DNA of 64,000 bases, taken from contig NZ_CP059207.1 in the NCBI RefSeq assembly GCF_014252035.1, positions 523,578 through 587,577 on the forward strand. The letters are read 5' to 3'. Below, piece by piece: positions 9,402-17,287 of this stretch. This DNA comes from Blattabacterium cuenoti. GTDB lineage: Bacteria; Bacteroidota; Bacteroidia; Flavobacteriales; Blattabacteriaceae. The position numbers were made by a program, and so were the translations under genes. The notes below the pieces were generated by a model that saw only the letters and a list, made by a program, of their open reading frames with translations, did no database searches and had not been told where the DNA came from. Numbering within the stretch: the first letter of the stretch is position 1; every line of letters starts with the position of its first letter.

Positions 9402-9671
9402 ATGATGATTACTGCAGAAAACAAAAAAGAAATATTTAAAACATATGGAGGTTCTATTGACAATACAGGATCTTCTACATCACAAGTGGCCTTACTTACT
9501 TATCGTATTAATTATTTAAGCAAACACTTAAAGAATAATAAAAAAGATTTTAATACTGAAAGAGCTTTAGTAAAATTAGTAGGTAAAAGAAAAAAAATAT
9601 TAAAATATATTGAAAAACGTGATGTAAATATTTATAAAGATATCATTAAAAATCTAGGATTAAGAAAATAA
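9402..9671 (+). CDS. rpsO: 30S ribosomal protein S15
   Basis: S15 binds the central domain of 16S rRNA early in small-subunit assembly. The 89-residue length equals that of E. coli S15. Conserved stretches are GSIDNTGSSTSQVALLTYRI and LVKLVGKRKKILKYI. Two ATG codons in tandem are possible starts and differ by one residue. It is followed after 47 bases by pnp, the classical rpsO-pnp pair, in which the pnp product in many bacteria controls its own mRNA. Confidence 0.97.
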   Translation: MMITAENKKEIFKTYGGSIDNTGSSTSQVALLTYRINYLSKHLKNNKKDFNTERALVKLVGKRKKILKYIEKRDVNIYKDIIKNLGLRK

Positions 9672-9718
9672 ATAATTTTATGATCAATTAATTATTAATC
9701 CAATTCAAGAAAAGCAAT

Positions 9719-11881
9719 ATGCCAGATATACTGAAAGAAACTATCTACCTTAATGATGGAAGAACTATTATTATAGAAACAGGAGAGATAGCAAAACAAG
9801 CAGATGGATCTGCTATAGTTAGATCAGGAGATACAATGTTATTAGCAACTGTAGTAGTTTCTAAAGATATAAAAAAAGATAAAAATTTTGATTTTTTACC
9901 ATTAACAGTAGATTATAGAGAAAAATATTCTGCTGGAGGAAAAATACCTGGAGGTTTTATAAAAAGAGAAGGAAGACCATCTGATGAAGAAATTTTAACT
10001 ATGAGATTAGTAGATAGAGTTTTAAGACCTACGTTTCCAGAATTTTTTAATAAAGAAATACAAATAATGATATCTTTATTATCATATGATAAAACTGTTT
10101 TACCAGATGGTTTAGCTGGTTTAGCTGCATCTACAGCTATAACTATAGCTGGAATACCATTTAATGGCCCAATATCAGAAATACGAATAGTTCGATTAGG
10201 AGATAAATTTATTATTAATCCAAGTTTAGAACAATTAAAAGAATCAGATATTGATTTAATAGTAGGAGGAAATAAAGATTCTATTCTGATGATAGAAGGA
10301 GAAATGAAAGAAGTAAAAGAAAATGAATTTTTGGAAACATTAATTGAAGCTCATAAAGCTATCAAACCTCAAATAGAAGCTCAATTACGATTAATCAAAA
10401 AACTATCTAATAATACAAAACATATTTTTTATAAAAATGATAAAAAATTATCAGACAATCATTTAAATGATGAATTTTTAAAAAAAGAAGTTTTTTCTTT
10501 TTTATATGATAAAATTTATAAATTATACAAAAGCTTTTTAGATAAAAAAAATAGATCTATTAAAGAAAAATTAATATTAAATGATTTAAAAAATTATATA
10601 ATTAAGAATAATGATGATGGATTTATAGAAGAAAAAGAATTACTCATTGAGAAATATTATAATCAAGTAAAAAAAAATATTATAAGAAATTTAATATTAA
10701 CAGAAGGATTACGATTAGATGGAAGAAATTATAAACAAATACGTCCAATTCATTCTAAAGTAGATTATCTTCCAGGTGTACATGGTTCTGCTTTATTTTC
10801 AAGAGGAGAAACTCAATCATTAAGTACGGTAACATTGGGTTCTTCCTTAGATGCTAATAGGATAGATAATGTTATTATGGAAAATCAAGAAAAATTTTAT
10901 CTTCATTATAATTTTCCACCTTTTTCTACAGGAGAAATACGTCAAATAAGAGGTGTTTCTAGACGAGAAGTAGGTCATGGAAATTTAGCTCAACGTGCAT
11001 TAAAAAATATCATACCTAAGAATCCATATACAATTCGTGTAGTTTCCGATATTTTAGAATCTAATGGATCTTCTTCTATGGCTACTGTTTGTGCTGCAAG
11101 TTTAGCCCTAATGGACGCTGGTATTCCTATAGATAATCCTGTATCTGGAATAGCAATGGGAATGTTTATAGAAAATAATAAAAAAGTTATTATATCCGAT
11201 ATAACGGGTGAAGAAGACTATTTTGGAGATATTGATTTTAAAATTACAGGAACAAAACACGGAATAACTGCGTGTCAAATGGATGTAAAAATAAAAGATA
11301 TATTAACATATGATACACTAAATGATATTCTAACTCAATCTAAAGAAGGACGTATTTTTATTTTAAAAAAAATGTTAGATACTCTATCAAAGTATAGAGA
11401 TAAAATGAAACCAAATGCTCCAAAAATATATACATTTAATATTCCTAAGGATTTTATAGGATCTGTTATAGGAACAGGAGGAAAAGTAATTCAAGAAATA
11501 CAATCATATACAAATACAAATATTCTTATAGAAGAAAAAGGAGATTTTGGTTATATTGAAATTATAGGAAAAGATTATGAAAAAATAGAAGAAGCTGTTG
11601 ATAGAATTAAACAAATTACTTTTGTTCCTGAATTAGGAAAAATTTATAAAGCTAAAGTAAAATCTATAAAGGATTTTGGAGTTTTTGTTGAAATTGCAAA
11701 AGGCGTAGAAGGGTTGCTCCATATTTCGGAAATAGGATGGAAAAGAATAAGTAATATAGAAAAAGAATTACATATAGGAGAAATTATTGATGTAAAGTTT
11801 ATGGGAATAGATGAAAAAAACAAAAAAATGAAATTATCTAGAAAAGTTCTTTTGCCTCGTCCTACAAAAAAAAATGAATAA
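9719..11881 (+). CDS. pnp: Polyribonucleotide nucleotidyltransferase (PNPase)
   Basis: PNPase degrades RNA from the 3' end by phosphorolysis. The 720-residue protein has the full domain order: a first RNase PH domain, an all-helical linker, a second RNase PH domain (active-site region with SNGSSSMATVCAASLALMDAG and a DITGEEDYFGDIDFK stretch), a KH domain from about 575 (GSVIGTGGKVIQEI), and an S1 RNA-binding domain from about 640 to the end. It lies between rpsO and rpoD, with 11 bases before rpoD, so all three are probably co-transcribed. Nothing is missing compared with free-living relatives. Confidence 0.97.
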   Translation: MPDILKETIYLNDGRTIIIETGEIAKQADGSAIVRSGDTMLLATVVVSKDIKKDKNFDFLPLTVDYREKYSAGGKIPGGFIKREGRPSDEEILTMRLVDRVLRPTFPEFFNKEIQIMISLLSYDKTVLPDGLAGLAASTAITIAGIPFNGPISEIRIVRLGDKFIINPSLEQLKESDIDLIVGGNKDSILMIEGEMKEVKENEFLETLIEAHKAIKPQIEAQLRLIKKLSNNTKHIFYKNDKKLSDNHLNDEFLKKEVFSFLYDKIYKLYKSFLDKKNRSIKEKLILNDLKNYIIKNNDDGFIEEKELLIEKYYNQVKKNIIRNLILTEGLRLDGRNYKQIRPIHSKVDYLPGVHGSALFSRGETQSLSTVTLGSSLDANRIDNVIMENQEKFYLHYNFPPFSTGEIRQIRGVSRREVGHGNLAQRALKNIIPKNPYTIRVVSDILESNGSSSMATVCAASLALMDAGIPIDNPVSGIAMGMFIENNKKVIISDITGEEDYFGDIDFKITGTKHGITACQMDVKIKDILTYDTLNDILTQSKEGRIFILKKMLDTLSKYRDKMKPNAPKIYTFNIPKDFIGSVIGTGGKVIQEIQSYTNTNILIEEKGDFGYIEIIGKDYEKIEEAVDRIKQITFVPELGKIYKAKVKSIKDFGVFVEIAKGVEGLLHISEIGWKRISNIEKELHIGEIIDVKFMGIDEKNKKMKLSRKVLLPRPTKKNE

Positions 11882-11892
11882 AAAATAAAAGC

Positions 11893-12756
11893 ATGAGACA
11901 ACTTAAAATTACTAAACAAGTAACAAATAGAGAATCTGAGTCATTAGATAAATATCTTCATGAAATAGGAAAAATTCCATTATTAACTCCAGAAGAAGAA
12001 GTAGAATATGCTAGAAAAGCAAGAGAAGGGGATGCATCTGCTATAGATAAATTGGTAAATGCAAATTTACGTTTCGTAGTTTCTGTTGCTAAACAATATC
12101 AAAATCAAGGATTAAGTTTATGTGATCTAATCAATGAAGGAAATTTAGGTTTGATAAAAGGAATATTACGTTTTGATGAAACAAGAGGATTTAAATGTAT
12201 TTCTTATGTTGTATGGTGGATCAGACAAGCTATATTACAAGCAATAGCAGAACAATCTCGTTCTATTCGTCAACCTACAAATAAATTAGCTTTATTAAAT
12301 AAAATATTAAAAACTCTTGCTCAATTAGAACAAGAATTGCAGAGAACACCATCTGCTAGAGAAATTGCTGAATATTTAAATATGAATGAAAAAGATGTAG
12401 AAGATTCTATAAAAAATTCAGGAAGACACGTTTCTATGGATGCCCCATTAATAGAAGGAGAAGATTCAAATTTATATGATTTGGTTAGATCAGATGAATC
12501 CCCTCGTCCAGATGAACATTTAGAGAAAGAATCACTTCGTAAAGATATAAGAAGAATATTAGCTACTCTTAGCGAGAGAGAACGACGTGTCATTATTCTG
12601 CATTTTGGATTAAATGGGGCTCCTCCTATGACTTTAGAAGAAGTAGGACAATCTTGTGATTTAACTAGAGAAAGGGTAAGACAAATTGAAAGTATAGCTT
12701 TAAAGAGATTAAAACATTCTTCGAGGAGTAAAATACTAAAACCTTATCTGGGATAA
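11893..12756 (+). CDS. rpoD: Primary RNA polymerase sigma factor (sigma-70 family, short Bacteroidetes type)
   Basis: This is the housekeeping sigma factor. Regions 1.2 (SLDKYLHEIGKIPLLTPEEE), 2 (NLRFVVSVAKQYQNQGLSLCDLI; DETRGFKCISYVVWWIRQAI), 3 and 4 (LSERERRVIILHFGL; MTLEEVGQSCDLTRERVRQIE) are all present in 287 residues. Region 1.1 is absent, as is normal in Bacteroidetes. Sigma factors of this group read promoters with TTTG near -33 and TAnnTTTG near -7, and several such elements occur in the window. The gene ends 14 bases before the 3' end of the convergent tRNA-Arg gene. Confidence 0.96.
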   Translation: MRQLKITKQVTNRESESLDKYLHEIGKIPLLTPEEEVEYARKAREGDASAIDKLVNANLRFVVSVAKQYQNQGLSLCDLINEGNLGLIKGILRFDETRGFKCISYVVWWIRQAILQAIAEQSRSIRQPTNKLALLNKILKTLAQLEQELQRTPSAREIAEYLNMNEKDVEDSIKNSGRHVSMDAPLIEGEDSNLYDLVRSDESPRPDEHLEKESLRKDIRRILATLSERERRVIILHFGLNGAPPMTLEEVGQSCDLTRERVRQIESIALKRLKHSSRSKILKPYLG

Positions 12757-12770
12757 GAATTATTTCAAAA

Positions 12771-12844
12771 AGACCTCGAAGGGATTCGAACCCATAACCT
12801 TCTGATCCGTAGTCAGATGCTCTATCCAATTAAGCTACGAGGCC
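12771..12844 (-). tRNA. tRNA-Arg (anticodon ACG)
   Basis: On the minus strand the 74 bases fold into a cloverleaf. The acceptor arm pairs GGCCTCG with CGAGGTC (one G-U pair), the anticodon loop is CTACGGA giving anticodon ACG, and the T arm contains GGTTCGAATCC. The 3' CCA is not encoded. ACG, with A34 edited to inosine, reads CGU, CGC and CGA. The gene lies between the convergent rpoD gene and tpiA, and has its own candidate promoter just upstream. Confidence 0.95.
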
Positions 12845-12850
12845 ATGAAA

Positions 12851-12858
12851 CAAATATA
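12851..12858 (-). promoter_or_regulatory. Candidate -7 promoter element of tRNA-Arg (TATATTTG)
   Basis: Read on the minus strand this is TATATTTG, an exact match to the Bacteroidetes -7 consensus TAnnTTTG. It ends six bases before the first base of the tRNA, the distance expected for a start of transcription at or next to the mature 5' end. No clear TTTG lies at the -33 position, which falls in the end of tpiA. Confidence 0.45.
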
Positions 12859-12867
12859 GAATAATTT

Positions 12868-13626
12868 TTAGGATTGAATAATATTTAAAAATTTATTCAT
12901 ATCTAGAGATGAATTTCCAATAAGTCCTCCATCTACATCTTCTTGATATAAAATATCCTTTGCATTAATATCATTAATACTACCTCCATATAAAATGGAT
13001 ATTTTATTGGATATTTCTTTTCCATATTTTTCTGAGAAAAGAGAACGAATAAATTGGTGCATATTTTGAGCATCTTTTGGAGATGCAGTAATTCCTGTAC
13101 CAATAGCCCAAATAGGTTCATATGCTATAGAAAAATTAGCTATTTCATGTAATGAAAAATGAAATACAGTATTTTTTAGTTGATTTTCTATGACGGAGTA
13201 ATGAACATTTTTATTTCTTTCAGAAATAGTTTCTCCTACACAAAATAGGATTTTTATATTATACTTTAAAGCTATTTTTATTTTTTGTAATAGAATATTA
13301 TCATCTTCAAAAAAGTATATTCTACGTTCACTATGTCCTAATAATACTTTTTTAATTCCTATAGATTTTAGCATATTTGCTGATACTTCTCCTGTATATG
13401 CACCTTTATCTTTTTGATGAATATTTTGAGATGCTATACTTAAAGTAGTTCCCTGTAAAATTTGATTTGAAATGTGTAAAAAAGGAAAAGAAGGAGCTAT
13501 AATTATTTTTTTATTGTGATTGATTTTGTTATCAAATAAAATTTTTAACAAATTTCTAATAAAAGAAGTAGTTTCATAAAAATCATAATTCATTTTCCAA
13601 TTTGCTACCAAAATTTTTTCTCTCAT
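12868..13626 (-). CDS. tpiA: Triosephosphate isomerase
   Basis: TpiA interconverts dihydroxyacetone phosphate and glyceraldehyde 3-phosphate. The 252-residue protein has every catalytic residue: Lys11 in NWKMN, His98 in LGHSERR and Glu170 in AYEPIWAIGTG, plus the phosphate-binding LYGGSI and GGLIGNSSL near the C-terminus. With pckA in the same window it fits a gluconeogenic lower pathway. It follows the DUF1599 gene by 26 bases on the same strand, the normal neighbourhood in Bacteroidetes, where folP is also close by. Confidence 0.97.
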   Translation of the reverse strand: MREKILVANWKMNYDFYETTSFIRNLLKILFDNKINHNKKIIIAPSFPFLHISNQILQGTTLSIASQNIHQKDKGAYTGEVSANMLKSIGIKKVLLGHSERRIYFFEDDNILLQKIKIALKYNIKILFCVGETISERNKNVHYSVIENQLKNTVFHFSLHEIANFSIAYEPIWAIGTGITASPKDAQNMHQFIRSLFSEKYGKEISNKISILYGGSINDINAKDILYQEDVDGGLIGNSSLDMNKFLNIIQS

Positions 13627-13652
13627 CTTTTTTTAATTAGATTTTATTAATA

Positions 13653-14141
13653 TCAAAAATTTTTTTCTAATAAAAAAAAAATTTTCATTACTATTTCTAT
13701 ACTAAATTCCTTTAGTTTATCTAAAGGAATTTCTTCCTCATTTTTTTTGAAAAAAATTTTTTTCAAAATGTCATCTGCAGTACAAACTGTATTTTTCAAC
13801 ATATTATTATTTTTTACAATATAATTATTTATCATTTCAATATTTTTATTATAAATAGATAGAACACTTTTATGTGAAATAGATTTAGATGCAATATCTA
13901 AATCTATTTTGATTAAAATAATAAAAAAATAATTGATAATGTCTATATAAGTATCTATAATTGTTTCTTCTTTTATTAATTGATTTTTATTTAATTGTAT
14001 ATTTTTTATCCGCATAATTTTAATAAAAATTTGATCTATTATGGAAAAATATCTTAATTTTTTCCATGAAAAATCATAGTCTATTAATTTTATTAAGAAT
14101 AATTTCCTACATTTATCTATAATAATAGAAGTATGTTTCAT
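13653..14141 (-). CDS. DUF1599 / nucleotide-modification-associated (Nmad1-like) protein
   Basis: The N-terminal half, CRKLFLIKLIDYDFSWKKLR followed by a DQIFIKIMRIK stretch, matches the DUF1599 pattern (cysteine-arginine, then DYGxSWxxLR, then DQIFIKxxRI), a family also called nucleotide-modification-associated domain 1. The family is found next to tpiA and folP across Bacteroidetes, as here, which supports the call. At 162 residues it is a little short, and the C-terminal half is degenerate and rich in lysine, asparagine and isoleucine. The biochemical role is unknown. It is divergent from folP, with an 80-base spacer. Confidence 0.7.
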   Translation of the reverse strand: MKHTSIIIDKCRKLFLIKLIDYDFSWKKLRYFSIIDQIFIKIMRIKNIQLNKNQLIKEETIIDTYIDIINYFFIILIKIDLDIASKSISHKSVLSIYNKNIEMINNYIVKNNNMLKNTVCTADDILKKIFFKKNEEEIPLDKLKEFSIEIVMKIFFLLEKNF

Positions 14142-14221
14142 ATAACAACATAATTTTTATAAACAAAATATAATATATTTATTATATAGCTACTATCTTT
14201 CTTTAATTAAAAGCATCAAAA

Positions 14222-15053
14222 ATGATAATTAATTTTTCAGGATCTTTATTTTCATTTAATGAACCAAAGATTATGGGAATAGTGAATTTAACACCAGACT
14301 CTTTTCATGATGGAGGAAAATTTACATCTGAATCACACATGATACAACATGTCGAAAAATTATTATATGAAGGAGCTGAATTTATTGATGTAGGTGGTTG
14401 TTCAACACGTCCAGGATCCAAGTTAATTACGGAAAAAGAAGAAATAAAAAGAGTAATGAAACCTATACGTCTCATCATAAAAAATTTTCCACATATTAAA
14501 ATATCTATAGATACTTTTAGAAGCGAAGTAGCAAAAATAGCTATAGAAGAAGGAGCTGTTATGGTAAATGATATTTCAGGAGGAAATATGGATCAAAAGA
14601 TGTTTCCTATAATAGGAAGACTAAAAATTCCATATATACTAAACCATATGAAAGGAATTCCAGAAAATATGCAAAATAATCCTAATTATTATAATATTTT
14701 GATGGAAATTAATTTTTTTTTTCTCTAAAAAAATTTCCATTTTAAAAAAATATGGAGTTATTGATATTATTTTAGATCCTGGATTTGGTTTTGGAAAAAC
14801 AACAAAACACAATTTTCAATTATTAAAAAATCTATCTTTATTAGGATTTAAAGACAATTTAATTTTAATAGGAATTTCGAGAAAAAATATGTTAAATAGT
14901 CTTTTAAAAATATCTCATGAAGATTCATTAAATGCAACTTCTATAATTCACACTATAGCTCTTTTAAACGGTTCTAAATTATTACGAGTACATGATGTAA
15001 AAGAAGCTATGGAATGTATAAAATTAGTGCAATATTATAAGGATATTTTATAA
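14222..15053 (+). CDS. folP: Dihydropteroate synthase, interrupted by a frameshift at a T10 run
   Basis: FolP joins p-aminobenzoate to the pterin pyrophosphate in folate synthesis. The first 168 codons encode MGIVNLTPDSFHDGG, DVGGCSTRPGS, a SIDTFRS stretch and VNDISGG. The frame then ends just after ten T (14713-14722). The rest follows in another frame up to the TAA at 15051 and encodes DPGFGFGKTTKHN, LIGISRK and the closing RVHD. Removing one T restores a single 276-residue protein of normal length, and no other damage is visible. It may be a fresh inactivation, a base-calling error, or a gene rescued by polymerase slippage on the run. It is the first gene of folP-cdaA-murF. Confidence 0.85.
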
Positions 15054-15074
15054 TTATTAACATTTATAATAGTT

Positions 15075-15875
15075 TTGCATGAATCATTTTTCTCGTTGTT
15101 ATTAATAATATTGAGAATTTATTTCATTGATATTTTAGATATTTTATTAGTAACCATAATTTTATTTCAAGTATATCGACTTATTTATAATACAGCTGCT
15201 ATAAATATATTTTATGGATTTATAGCTACTTTTATTTTCTGGAAAATAGTTGAAATATATGAAATGAAATTACTTAGTATATTGATAAGTACTTTTTTCA
15301 AAGGAGGGTTTCTAGCTCTCATTATTTTATTTCAACCAGAAATAAGAAAATTTCTACTTATAGTAGGAAGTAAATTTTTTTTAAAAAAATTTATTTCTTC
15401 TATTTTTAAAAATCCAATAGGTAGTTCTATTAAAACGGAAACTATAGATAACATAGTAAATGCTTGTGCTATTTTTTCAGGAGATAAAACTGGAGTATTA
15501 ATAGTCATTCAACTTCATGAAGAACTAAAAGAATTTATTCAAAACGGTGATGATATGGATATAAGAATTAATGTACCTATTTTGGAAAGTATTTTTTATA
15601 AAAATAGCCCATTACATGATGGTGCTGTGATTATTATAGAAAATAAAATCGTAAAAACAAGAGCAATTCTACCTGTTTCTTATAATAAAGAAATACCTTC
15701 CCGTTTAGGATTACGTCATAGAGCTGCTATTGGATTATCAGAAAAAACAGATGCTATTTGTCTTGTTATTTCTGAAGAAACAGGATATATTTCTTATATA
15801 AAAAACCAAAAAAGAACTATAATTACTAATATTAATAATTTAAAAATAAAACTTGAAAAAGAGCTATTATTTTAA
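15075..15875 (+). CDS. cdaA: Diadenylate cyclase (membrane-bound CdaA type)
   Basis: CdaA makes cyclic di-AMP from two ATP. The protein (266 residues) has three N-terminal membrane segments between about 5 and 85, then the DisA_N catalytic domain with DGA at 182-184 and RHR at 214-216, the two signature motifs. The start is a TTG codon; the nearby ATG is out of frame and closes after eight codons. It follows folP by 21 bases and precedes murF by five, the usual flavobacterial placement. c-di-AMP elsewhere controls potassium balance and cell-wall stability; a target in this organism is not visible. Confidence 0.92.
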   Translation: MHESFFSLLLIILRIYFIDILDILLVTIILFQVYRLIYNTAAINIFYGFIATFIFWKIVEIYEMKLLSILISTFFKGGFLALIILFQPEIRKFLLIVGSKFFLKKFISSIFKNPIGSSIKTETIDNIVNACAIFSGDKTGVLIVIQLHEELKEFIQNGDDMDIRINVPILESIFYKNSPLHDGAVIIIENKIVKTRAILPVSYNKEIPSRLGLRHRAAIGLSEKTDAICLVISEETGYISYIKNQKRTIITNINNLKIKLEKELLF

Positions 15876-15880
15876 AAAAA

Positions 15881-17197
15881 ATGAGGGAACTAATACATAG
15901 GATCTATCAATTATATATTACTTCTTCTGGAATAGAAATAAATAGTAAAAAAATAAAAAATAATTCCATATTTATAGCTTTAAAAGGAAGAAATTTTGAT
16001 GGAAATCAATTTGTTCATGAAGCAATTATCAATGGAGCAAAACTTGCGATAATGGACAACAAAAAATTTTTTTTTTCTTGTAAAAAGATTATTATGGTAA
16101 ATAATAGTTTACAAATTTTACAAAATTTAGCAAAATATCACAGAAATAAATTATATCATATTCCTATTATTGCTATTACTGGAAGTAATGGAAAAACTAC
16201 TACAAAAGAACTAATTAAAAATATTTTACTAAAAAAATATAAAAAAGTTCATTATACTCGTGATAATTTAAATAATCATATTGGAATTCCATTAACTATA
16301 CTATCTATGTCTAAAAATACTGAAATCTCTGTTATAGAGATAGGAGCAAATCATAAGAATGAAATAAAAAAAATGTGTTCTATCATTAATCCAAATTATG
16401 GATATATAACTAATTTTGGTAAATCTCATTTGGAAGGATTTAAAGATATAAAAGGAGTTATCAAAGGAAAATTAGAATTATACAAATTTCTGAAAGATAC
16501 AAATAGAATGGTATTTGTTAATGGAGATGACCCTATTCAATTTTCTAATAGTATAGGAATACGGAGATATATTTTTTCAGAAAAAGGAATAAATAATTAT
16601 GATATAAAAATCAGATTTTTTTGTAAAAAAGGAGAAATGAAATCAACTTTATATTATGAAAATATAAAAATAATATCTCATTTAATAGGAATTTATAATA
16701 TGTATAATATAGCATCTGCTATTACTATTGGTATTTACTTTAAAGTTTCTTTATTTAAAATAAAGGAAGCTGTTGAAAAATATATTCCTAACAATAAACG
16801 TTCTCAAATTATAAAAAAAAAAAATTTAAAAATTATTGTAGATTGTTATAATGCTAATCCTAGCAGTATGATAGAAGCTCTAAATTTCTTAAATGAAAAT
16901 ATACAAGGAAGAAAAGCAGTAATATTAGGAGATATGTTAGAATTAGGATCATATTCTCACAATGAACATAAAAACATAATTTTATTTTTAGAGAATAGTA
17001 GCATAAACATTCCTTTACTAATTGGAGAAAATTTTTTTTATGTAGATTCAATAAATTTTAAAAAAATAAAAAAATTTAAGTATAAAGAAGATTTTATTAC
17101 ATGGATAATAAATAACCCTATTTATAATAAAATAGACTACTTACTTATAAAAGGATCTAGAAAAATGGCTCTTGAAAGTATCATTACTTTCATTTAA
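15881..17197 (+). CDS. murF: UDP-N-acetylmuramoyl-tripeptide--D-alanyl-D-alanine ligase
   Basis: MurF adds the D-Ala-D-Ala dipeptide to the peptidoglycan precursor in the cytoplasm. The ATP loop GSNGKTTTKE is at 101-110. Other Mur-ligase features are EIGANHKNEI, the NFGKSHLEGF stretch, NGDDP and DCYNANPSSM. The length of 438 residues is normal. A run of 12 A occurs in frame at 16813-16824. Together with uppS and the SanA-like gene it shows that the cell keeps a peptidoglycan layer. It is close behind cdaA and probably in the same transcript. Confidence 0.96.
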   Translation: MRELIHRIYQLYITSSGIEINSKKIKNNSIFIALKGRNFDGNQFVHEAIINGAKLAIMDNKKFFFSCKKIIMVNNSLQILQNLAKYHRNKLYHIPIIAITGSNGKTTTKELIKNILLKKYKKVHYTRDNLNNHIGIPLTILSMSKNTEISVIEIGANHKNEIKKMCSIINPNYGYITNFGKSHLEGFKDIKGVIKGKLELYKFLKDTNRMVFVNGDDPIQFSNSIGIRRYIFSEKGINNYDIKIRFFCKKGEMKSTLYYENIKIISHLIGIYNMYNIASAITIGIYFKVSLFKIKEAVEKYIPNNKRSQIIKKKNLKIIVDCYNANPSSMIEALNFLNENIQGRKAVILGDMLELGSYSHNEHKNIILFLENSSINIPLLIGENFFYVDSINFKKIKKFKYKEDFITWIINNPIYNKIDYLLIKGSRKMALESIITFI

Positions 17198-17217
17198 ATT
17201 TAATAGGGTTATTATTT

Positions 17218-17248
17218 TTTGTAGATTTAATCTTTAAGATTAAATTTG
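17218..17248 (+). promoter_or_regulatory. Promoter of pdhA (TTTG-N19-TAAATTTG)
   Basis: TTTG at 17218-17221 is followed by exactly 19 bases and then TAAATTTG at 17241-17248. This is a complete match to the Bacteroidetes housekeeping consensus TTTG-N19-TAnnTTTG. Transcription would start near 17255. The element also carries a 9-base inverted repeat (17225-17233 and 17237-17245, three-base loop) that could bind a regulator or form a stem-loop. Confidence 0.65.
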
Positions 17249-17287
17249 TGTAATTAATAATGAATGTTATTTCATAAATTTTTTCTC

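Noticed and set aside
11644-11919. Open frame antisense to the pnp end
   Set aside because: Lies inside the S1 domain of pnp; phenylalanine/serine-rich translation typical of reversed A-rich codons.
12321-12593. Open frame antisense to rpoD
   Set aside because: Shadow of a highly conserved gene; serine/leucine-rich translation without motifs.
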